The notes beneath the pieces are model-generated. The model had not been told where the DNA came from. It saw only the letters and a program-made list of their open reading frames with translations, and did no database searches. From the NCBI GenBank assembly GCA_963841855.1, contig CAWJEJ010000001.1, forward strand, positions 744,001 to 808,000: a stretch of DNA of 64,000 nucleotides. The letters are read 5' to 3'. Below are positions 57,929 to 64,000 of the stretch, piece by piece (the stretch's first letter is position 1; every line of letters starts with the position of its first letter). The stretch comes from CAXBBB01 sp963841855 (lineage in GTDB: Bacteria; Bacteroidota; Rhodothermia; Rhodothermales; BA12). A program made the position numbers and the translations under genes.

Positions 57929-59341
57929 TTAGCGCAGAACCGTCATCGAACCGGTGTCCGAACCGCCTACGGTCTGCAGACGATACACGTACATGCCCGA
58001 AGGCAGCGACGAGGCATCGAAGGTTGCATCATAAGCCGAAGCCGAAAGGTACTCGTCAACCAACACGGCGACTTCGCGGCCTAGCAGGTCGTATACCGTG
58101 AGGGTCACATCTCCGGCCTGGGTAAGCTCGAACGTGATTGTAGTGACGCCCGAGAACGGGTTGGGTGAGTTGCCATGGACGGAGATGCTCGTGGCGATCT
58201 CTTCGCGGCGCTCAATCGAGTTGATGATCCCAAATTCGTAGACAGCGAGTCCGAGACCGCTATCGAAGCCAGCGGCATATGCCTTGGTACCGTCCCGCGA
58301 GAAAGCCAAGCCACGCTGAAACTCGGTGCTGGCCCAAACGATGCTGTCTACCGGAGCAGGGTTAGGCGTAGCAGCCGTCAGTTCGCTGACGTTGAATCCG
58401 TACCACACGAGTGGCTGATAGTTGTTGCCAAACGCTGCGTTGTTCGCTTCCACACGGCTCGGGCTACCCGAATCGAAGTAGACCCGGCCATTGGTCGGGT
58501 GGAAAGCAGCCGACTCGGTCGAAAAACCACGCAGAACCGTGTCCGGCGCTCCGAACGCGGAGAACGAGTCGTCGCGGGAGAATTTGAGGATGTAGTTCGC
58601 TGTGAAACGTGGGTAGAAAACCGTAAGGCCGTCATCTGAAGCATCCATCGCGCGGCCGATAGCCGGAACGTTGGCCGTAACCGTCCCGATGTCACGGCTG
58701 AGATCGGGCGAGTAGATGGCGCCTGGGCTACCACTCAAAACGGCCGAGGTATAGACGTTGCCGTCTTCTCCGACGCCAACCGATGTGAGGCTTCCACCGA
58801 ACGTCTCACGGCTACCAATCTTGGTACCGTCGCTCGCTTTGATGGCATAGAGGATAGAACCGAACGAAGCGTAGATCGTCGTGCCATCGGCGCTGGCACG
58901 CAGGCCACGTCCGCTCATCGTCTCGTACTTCTTGTTTCCCGTGCTGTCAACGACGCCGCGGAAGAAGAGGCCGAGCGTGTCGACCGTGGCTCCTGCTCCG
59001 TCCTTGAGCGTGAGCAGCGGAGAGAACGGGCACTCCGTGCCGTCAGGCTTAAAGCAATAGAGGCCGGTGACGGCGTACTCGCTTCCTGCTTTGACGGTAG
59101 TGACGGTGTTGTTGAATTGGAGGTCCTCAGTCAGCGTGAGGTTTTCGACTGGCCGGTGAGACTGCATCCAAACGTTGTCGTCGGCATCGACGGCAACACC
59201 ATGGAGGTCGGCGACCTTGGAGCCGTTAGTGCCTCGGCGGAGAGTGTCAGCAGGTAGAGTACCTGTAAAATTCCACGATTGCTGTGCTATGGCCGGTGAG
59301 ACCATGAAGGCAACGAGGAGGAGGAGTATCAAGCGCTTCAT
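57929..59341 (-). CDS. Secreted beta-propeller-like protein with T9SS sorting domain
   Basis: 470-aa exported protein; signal peptide MKRLILLLLVAFMVSPAIAQ. The mature part has repeated blade-like motifs (DLHGVAVDADDNVWMQS, GRGLRASADGTTIYASFG, LTSVGVGEDGNVYTSAV, GRAMDASDDGLTVFYP, RGLAFSRDGTKAYAAGF), indicating a beta-propeller. The C-terminus (NSPNPFSGVTTITFELTQAGDVTLTVYDLLGREVAVLVDEY ... LPSGMYVYRLQT) is a clear T9SS sorting domain. No enzymatic motif is seen. The lipoprotein gene upstream on the same strand has a similar 'NIYYG/TLWTAG' propeller-like pattern, so the pair may act together on the surface. Confidence 0.85.
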   Translation of the reverse strand: MKRLILLLLVAFMVSPAIAQQSWNFTGTLPADTLRRGTNGSKVADLHGVAVDADDNVWMQSHRPVENLTLTEDLQFNNTVTTVKAGSEYAVTGLYCFKPDGTECPFSPLLTLKDGAGATVDTLGLFFRGVVDSTGNKKYETMSGRGLRASADGTTIYASFGSILYAIKASDGTKIGSRETFGGSLTSVGVGEDGNVYTSAVLSGSPGAIYSPDLSRDIGTVTANVPAIGRAMDASDDGLTVFYPRFTANYILKFSRDDSFSAFGAPDTVLRGFSTESAAFHPTNGRVYFDSGSPSRVEANNAAFGNNYQPLVWYGFNVSELTAATPNPAPVDSIVWASTEFQRGLAFSRDGTKAYAAGFDSGLGLAVYEFGIINSIERREEIATSISVHGNSPNPFSGVTTITFELTQAGDVTLTVYDLLGREVAVLVDEYLSASAYDATFDASSLPSGMYVYRLQTVGGSDTGSMTVLR

Positions 59342-59393
59342 GAACCGAAGGGTTGAGTGATGGGGATGCGGATATGAATTACAGTGTGGAGGG

Positions 59394-60704
59394 CTACCGC
59401 TCCCCTTCCACGAGAGTGTTGACGATCAGCAGGTCGGAGCGACGGTCCAACGATTCGCGGTCGGCGACGATGCGAGGTCCCGAAACGACGAGCCGGGTAT
59501 TGCCCTGATTGAGCCATTCGATCCCGTACGTAATGCCTTGCATGAGACCAGGGAAGAAGGATTCCGACGACGTGCCAGCCGCGTTGATTCGAATAAGGGG
59601 GATGGTATTCGCCTGTTGATCGGGAACGAGGTCGCTAGCGGTGCGCATGCCGACGAAAAGCGATCCATCCGCTCCAAAAGCGAGACTGGTAGCGCGTAAG
59701 GTCGGATAAACGGCCGCTATGTCAAAATACACTTCAGAGGCGCCGGAGATCCGTCCACCGCTAAGTGGGAAGCGCAGGATGCGGCTCGGACGGCTATCGC
59801 TACTGGCAGGACCAAAGATTGCAGCGATGTAGAGAAAGTCAGCGCGCGCTTCCACATCGACCACTTCGATGGGCTGGCCTGTAGGCAAAGGAGTCGTCTC
59901 ACTGCTTCCGTCAGTGCCGATCCGCAGGATGACTGCGTTGCCGACACCGGCTGTCCAGAGCGTACCCTGATCGTCGACGTCGATCCCCAAGGCGCTCAAG
60001 CCAGAGGCTCCCAAACGACTCGTGATGAATGCTGCGCGGTCTGCGGTTCCTCCTTGAGCAATCTCGAAGACAGCCGCAACGCTACGCGTGCCAAGCAACT
60101 CACCTTGACGAAATTCGAAGTCTGTGTATGCTTGAGCCGAAGTGCTGAACGAGGACACTGCTCCATCAGGAGTGACTTTCACTACTCCCCTAGGGGCGCT
60201 TCCGGCAGGCGAGAATGTGCGGAGGCCGTAGTAGATGTTTTGATCTTCGTCCGTGGTGACGGCTCTGGACACATCGTTGCGCCCTATTTCCGGATCAGCG
60301 CGTAGGATAGCAGGCAGCAACTCGTAGGTGAGCGTCTCACTAAAGTTTTCCGCTCTAAGGACCGACACCTTGATCTTTATATCGCCTTTAGGCAAGTTGG
60401 GTGCCTTGAGCGTGATTTGGCTGCTGGTCAGCGAGAGGAGTGGCTGAGGCCGTCCGTCGAAGTAGACGAAGGTGCTGTCCATGTCGGGGTTGAACCGCTC
60501 TCCCGTCAGAGTAAGAGTGGTAACGCCCGCCAGCGCCTCTCCAGGAGCGGGGCTGATACTCGACAGTGACGGATTAGGACGCGTCGTGTAGGTCCTATCC
60601 TCGATAGGGTCGAACAGGCTCGGTCCCTCGGCTGTGTCGCATGCGGCGACGGCCGAAAGCACCAGAAGAATGCAGAAGGCTCGCAGCAAATCGGTAGCAG
60701 TCAT
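59394..60704 (-). CDS. Surface lipoprotein with IPT/TIG domain and propeller-like region
   Basis: 436-aa lipoprotein. ATG 60704 gives a signal peptide with lipobox LSAVAAC, lipidated at Cys22. Residues about 45-125 form an IPT/TIG Ig-like domain (PSLSSISPAPGEALAGVTTLTLTGERFNPDMDSTFVYFDGRPQPLLSLTSSQITLKAPN). The rest carries repeated strands such as VTTDEDQNIYYGLRTF, LGIDVDDQGTLWTAG and LAFGADGSLFVGMR, typical of a beta-propeller. There is no T9SS sorting domain; lipidation replaces it. Upstream in the same direction is a PorV-like gene (60 bp), which suggests an operon. A start at 60767 is possible but would bury the signal peptide. Confidence 0.85.
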   Translation of the reverse strand: MTATDLLRAFCILLVLSAVAACDTAEGPSLFDPIEDRTYTTRPNPSLSSISPAPGEALAGVTTLTLTGERFNPDMDSTFVYFDGRPQPLLSLTSSQITLKAPNLPKGDIKIKVSVLRAENFSETLTYELLPAILRADPEIGRNDVSRAVTTDEDQNIYYGLRTFSPAGSAPRGVVKVTPDGAVSSFSTSAQAYTDFEFRQGELLGTRSVAAVFEIAQGGTADRAAFITSRLGASGLSALGIDVDDQGTLWTAGVGNAVILRIGTDGSSETTPLPTGQPIEVVDVEARADFLYIAAIFGPASSDSRPSRILRFPLSGGRISGASEVYFDIAAVYPTLRATSLAFGADGSLFVGMRTASDLVPDQQANTIPLIRINAAGTSSESFFPGLMQGITYGIEWLNQGNTRLVVSGPRIVADRESLDRRSDLLIVNTLVEGER

Positions 60705-60763
60705 ACGAATAATAAGTCCAGCAGATGTCGTGTGCGGTGAGCCCACCGGTGCAGCAGATCGGT

Positions 60764-61774
60764 TCAAAACGCGAGGTTGAGGCTCAGTCGGTGAACGCGT
60801 CCGAACTGGTTGAACACGCCAAAGTCGGTATAGGCATAGTCGGCCCCGATACGCGTGCCGCCCATTTCGCGTTGAACGCCTCCGCCCAAACTGATGCCCT
60901 GCTCGTCACTAGGCGCCACGTATCCAGCTCGTAGAAAGAGCGTCTGAGCGAATCCGTACTCGGCGCCGAAGTTGAGTTGCTCTTCAAAGTCACGCGAGTT
61001 GGTGGCGTCGACGCTGACGACCATTGAGTGGAGATTACCGTCGAGCGACGTTAGGTTGACCGCGTCAATCGAGAAGCCGACTCTCAAAGTCAATGGAAGT
61101 TGAAAGCTCTCTTCGACGAAGGTGACCTCGCTGGAGAAGTTGCGTGCCGTAACGGCGAAGTTCAAGCCTCTCAGCGGCGTCTGGTACCGCATTCCAAAGT
61201 CGTACGCCAGTGCGCCTTCGCTCGCGTCAATGCGTTCGATACCGCCACTACCGCTGCGCGAGTCGACCGGGTTGCCTAGATCCAAGTGGGCATACTTGAT
61301 GTGTCCCCCAATGGAGAACCGGTCGCTGAGCGAACGCGCGTACCCGACGCCTACTGCAAATGCTGTCGGTTGAAATGAACCCAATTCGACGAAACCCGCG
61401 TCGTTGTTAGCGCGAATCGTCTCCAGAAAGCTCCCGTAGTCGACATGCTGCAGTGTGAACCCTACGACTCCGAACCGTCCACCGCGCGGCGAGAATGACA
61501 GGCCGGCTACGTTGTAAGTGATGTCTGCGATGTGCTGCACTTGGCCCACTCCTCCAGAGAAGAAAGTGGTCTGATCCGCCATGGTGGCCGGGTTGTAGAA
61601 CAGGGAAGCATACGATCCGCTTGTGGCGGTGACGGCATCCCCCATAGCCGCTGCACGCGCGTCGACTGATAGACTAAGAAACTTCATTCCCGTCTGGGCT
61701 AGCTTCTCCTGCTGCGCCTGAGCAGGATAGGCTAACAATAGAACGCAGAAGAAGAGAGCGGTGCGGAGTGCCAT
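60764..61774 (-). CDS. PorV/PorQ family outer-membrane protein
   Basis: 336-aa protein; ATG 61774 gives signal peptide MALRTALFFCVLLLAYPAQAQ. The mature N-terminus QTGMKFLSLSVDARAAAMGDAVTATSGSYASLFYNPATMA is the defining signature of the PorV/PorQ family (FadL-like 14-strand barrels of the T9SS). The remainder alternates hydrophobic strands and ends in Phe (HRLSLNLAF), as outer-membrane barrels do. PorV shuttles T9SS cargo to the attachment complex; this paralog lies among T9SS cargo genes. Many Bacteroidota have several family members, so a role in T9SS itself is likely but not certain. An ATG at 61801 is an alternative start. Confidence 0.88.
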   Translation of the reverse strand: MALRTALFFCVLLLAYPAQAQQEKLAQTGMKFLSLSVDARAAAMGDAVTATSGSYASLFYNPATMADQTTFFSGGVGQVQHIADITYNVAGLSFSPRGGRFGVVGFTLQHVDYGSFLETIRANNDAGFVELGSFQPTAFAVGVGYARSLSDRFSIGGHIKYAHLDLGNPVDSRSGSGGIERIDASEGALAYDFGMRYQTPLRGLNFAVTARNFSSEVTFVEESFQLPLTLRVGFSIDAVNLTSLDGNLHSMVVSVDATNSRDFEEQLNFGAEYGFAQTLFLRAGYVAPSDEQGISLGGGVQREMGGTRIGADYAYTDFGVFNQFGRVHRLSLNLAF

Positions 61775-61809
61775 AAGACGCTGAGCCTGAAGAGAATGCA
61801 TGGGCGACC

Positions 61810-64000
61810 TCATCGAATGATGACGAACTTGCGGAACGCCGTCTGTCCCTCGGTGAACAACTGCTCTCCGGTGTTGGTGTCGAAGATGTCGGCCGTCACC
61901 GTAATGACGGCAATGTAGATGCCCGACACAATGACCTGCCGAGACGAGGTTGTGTGATCCCAAAACACGTCGCCCGATCCGTCACTGTGCTCGATCGTGT
62001 CGACGAGTTCACCCAATTCGGTGAAGAGCTGGATGCGGCACTGCCCCGGCACGTCGTAGAACGCGAGCTTGTCGTCCTGATCGAAGAATCGAGGCGAGTC
62101 GGTTGCTGTCCGTCCTCCTGGCGATCCGATGTAGAAGGGGTTCGGTACAACGCGAATGCGTTCCATTGCGTCGCCCTGAGGGCGCTTGAGCTGGGTCGGC
62201 GTGTACGTCTGGCTGTAATAGCGCGAAGAAGTCAACTTGCGTCCCGCCGGAGTGCCGTCTGATCCGTCGGTCGTACCACCCGTAGCCACGACGTAGTAGT
62301 AGTAGTCGATGCCGCGTTTGGGCGTCGTATCGTCGAACGAGCGCTCCGCTGGTCCACCGGTGTGCACCAATTCGTATGGCTGATCGACATCACTCTCGGC
62401 GCGCCAGACCTCAAATCCCTGCGGCGAAGCGTTGGGATAGGTGTCCCACTCGACGGAGATGCGATCGCCACCGCCGTTCACGTTGACCTGCGATGGCGGA
62501 AGGGGTGCCTGCTGGATTTTATATCCGCTACGGTAGTTGGTGAGGGCGCGGTTGAACGTTTGGAAAAGCGAATCGCGCGAGGTGAACACCCACTCGTTCT
62601 TGGTCAGCCCCGTTGTACCGTTGATGGTCACGTCCAGCGGCTGCATGTGCGCGTTGCTGGCGTTGGCGGCCACTTTCTGTTTGAACGCTCCACCTACGGC
62701 TATGTTGGCTTCTCGGCTCAGCCCATTGGCGGCTTCTGCGACTACAATCCGCACCTTCTCGCCCGGAGCGAGAGTGTAGGGTCCATATCCCATACCTGCC
62801 GAGAATCCGCCCGATGTGCTCTGCGAGGGATCCTTGGTTGGATCGAGCCATCCGGCCTGTCCAGAAGGTTCGACCACGTAGGCGTGGCGCACGTCGAAGT
62901 CATTTGTCATGAAGCGCTCGTACTCCGTGCTCATCGTACCGACGTTGAACGCGTCGTTGTTCGACGTGAGATCATCGTCCGAATGAAGGTAGTTCATCAC
63001 CGAAGGCTGGCTCGCGTCATCCGTCGAGTCAGCGGACGATTTGTCGGCGTGCAACACGACGGTTCCCATAAACTGGGATGCGCCCAGTCGTCCCAACGTG
63101 TCGTCGGCGGCGATCTGCACGGCAGGAACGCCTTCACGCAAAATCGGACCGCCTACCACGTTGTAACCGCGCTCCGTTCCAGTCAGAACCCCGTGCCAGG
63201 CAAACATGGCCCGGAAGTTCTCGTTGGGATTTTGCGTTCCATACTGCGAGTCCAATCCATCGCCGCGGGCGTCGATCATCGTCTGCTTGCCCCACCCGGA
63301 TGGGTTGCCGACGAGGTAGCGCGTTTCGCGGGCGACACTCCACCGATACTGCCAGTAGAAGTACATGTCTTCGAGCGTTTGAGCGGGCAGTTCAATATCC
63401 GCGTCGCCGTCCGTGTTACCCGTGTTCTCGAAGACGTACTCGAGAACGTGATAGTTGTCGTGGTACGGGTTAGAAAACTGGTATGCCGTGCGGGTCATCG
63501 TGACGCCAAGCAGCGTGTTGACCTTGGTGATGATGGCGCGATCCGCTGGCAGATCGGGATCGACGCGGTTGTTGACCATCGCCGTTTCAGGTTCAGTCAG
63601 CGCTCCATCGACGAACACGACGGGCGGCTCATATTTGGACACCATCTCGAACGAGATCGGGAAAAACTCACCCGAACCCAGCACGCGGGGGCCTGCATGA
63701 ACGACGCGGATAGGAAACGACGTTCCCTGGGGTCCCGTTACGTTGCGGGCACCGATCCACAACCCTTCGGCGGCCTGCATATCGGTGAAGTCGTAGATAC
63801 CCGGCCAGCGCCATCCGTCCTGCTGGTTGCCTACGAAGCCTTGCGACTCAGGCTCCACACCGATGGCGGAGTACCAGTTGTGCATGCTACCAGCCGAGAG
63901 CCACTTGAGCTCGAACTGCGCCTGTGCCGGAGCTGCCGCAAACGCGAGGAGCGCTAGCGAAGCAGCGACGAGCAGACGGTTCTTTAGGGAAGAGAGAAGA
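61810..64000 (-). CDS. Large secreted FN3-containing protein (5' end cut by window edge)
   Basis: At least 729 residues are visible. The frame is open to the right edge, and the first residues seen (SLKNRLLVAASLALLAFAAAPAQAQF) are a signal peptide whose start codon must lie just outside the window. A large N-terminal region rich in aromatic and Gly residues is followed by an FN3-type module (PPSQVNVNGGGDRISVEWDTYPNASPQGFEVWRA) and a terminal IRVVPNPFYIGSPGG ... CRIQLFTELGELVDTIEHSDGSGDVFWDH region, which resembles a sorting-type beta domain but ends AFRKFVIIR, unlike a standard type A T9SS tail. Such proteins commonly adjoin PorV-like genes in Rhodothermota-type genomes. Function unknown. Confidence 0.8.
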   Translation of the reverse strand, partial: LLSSLKNRLLVAASLALLAFAAAPAQAQFELKWLSAGSMHNWYSAIGVEPESQGFVGNQQDGWRWPGIYDFTDMQAAEGLWIGARNVTGPQGTSFPIRVVHAGPRVLGSGEFFPISFEMVSKYEPPVVFVDGALTEPETAMVNNRVDPDLPADRAIITKVNTLLGVTMTRTAYQFSNPYHDNYHVLEYVFENTGNTDGDADIELPAQTLEDMYFYWQYRWSVARETRYLVGNPSGWGKQTMIDARGDGLDSQYGTQNPNENFRAMFAWHGVLTGTERGYNVVGGPILREGVPAVQIAADDTLGRLGASQFMGTVVLHADKSSADSTDDASQPSVMNYLHSDDDLTSNNDAFNVGTMSTEYERFMTNDFDVRHAYVVEPSGQAGWLDPTKDPSQSTSGGFSAGMGYGPYTLAPGEKVRIVVAEAANGLSREANIAVGGAFKQKVAANASNAHMQPLDVTINGTTGLTKNEWVFTSRDSLFQTFNRALTNYRSGYKIQQAPLPPSQVNVNGGGDRISVEWDTYPNASPQGFEVWRAESDVDQPYELVHTGGPAERSFDDTTPKRGIDYYYYVVATGGTTDGSDGTPAGRKLTSSRYYSQTYTPTQLKRPQGDAMERIRVVPNPFYIGSPGGRTATDSPRFFDQDDKLAFYDVPGQCRIQLFTELGELVDTIEHSDGSGDVFWDHTTSSRQVIVSGIYIAVITVTADIFDTNTGEQLFTEGQTAFRKFVIIR

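Noticed and set aside
62362..63957. 531-codon plus-strand frame at the right edge
   Set aside because: Antisense to the FN3-containing secreted protein; rich in His/Arg/Val with no recognisable domain.

Overview
The window is high-GC, densely coded chromosome from a Bacteroidota/Rhodothermota-type bacterium. A Rhodothermales-like lineage fits best, but this is inferred from family content only. The signs are several secreted proteins with type IX secretion (T9SS) C-terminal sorting domains, a PorV/PorQ-family barrel, an Oar-like TonB-dependent receptor, a GlcN-6-P deaminase fused to a PIG-L-like domain, OstA-like/LptC/LptB genes, DUF3667, DUF4230 and DUF4920 proteins, and starts that mostly lack a clear Shine-Dalgarno sequence. 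I found no tRNA, rRNA or CRISPR array.

Layout. 1-3062: 3'-truncated TonB-dependent receptor (-). 3403-13909: complex I genes nuoA-B-C-D-E-F-G (+), interrupted after nuoE and nuoF by a membrane protein, three Uma2-family genes (the third frameshifted) and a DUF4920 lipoprotein; nuoH-N are absent. 14092-17737: tightly overlapping cluster of GT2 glycosyltransferase, acyl-CoA dehydrogenase-like protein, PIG-L deacetylase and NodS-like methyltransferase. 17747-21766: large secreted HExxH metallopeptidase (-). 21984-24246: ahcY, a decayed UPF0175/DUF3368 toxin-antitoxin pair, and a second diverged copy of the ahcY 3' end. 24400-27624: creatininase-family amidohydrolase, SufS-type desulfurase, membrane pentapeptide-repeat protein. 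27789-33839: 2016-residue hybrid histidine kinase with a long HAMP array. 34008-39143: two membrane glycosyltransferases, an NTF2-like protein, DUF3667 and DUF5715 proteins. 39175-42336: lptC/OstA-like/lptB operon (-). 42419-45356: DUF4230, DUF4434 and AGE-family epimerase. 45353-51160: a 33-residue membrane ORF, secreted phosphodiester glycosidase, parvulin-type PPIase and NagB-PIG-L fusion (all -). 51501-64000: T9SS-exported proteins, a lipoprotein and a PorV-like barrel, with an IS5-family transposase remnant in the one large gene-poor gap (54918-56010).

Intergenic space is rich in palindromic repeats: three copies of an 85-97 bp double palindrome, three copies of a 33-bp palindrome at gene ends, single copies of other palindromes, and a 143-bp nested element between nuoA and nuoB. 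Some reach into genes: one lies inside the OstA-like reading frame, one supplies the stop codon of a glycosyltransferase, and one abuts the start of the PPIase gene.

The strongest candidate for an undescribed system is the GT2/acyl-CoA dehydrogenase/PIG-L/NodS cluster, whose enzyme classes partly match those of Nod-factor (lipochitooligosaccharide) synthesis. Next are the ahcY tail duplication around a decayed toxin-antitoxin pair and the HAMP-array kinase.
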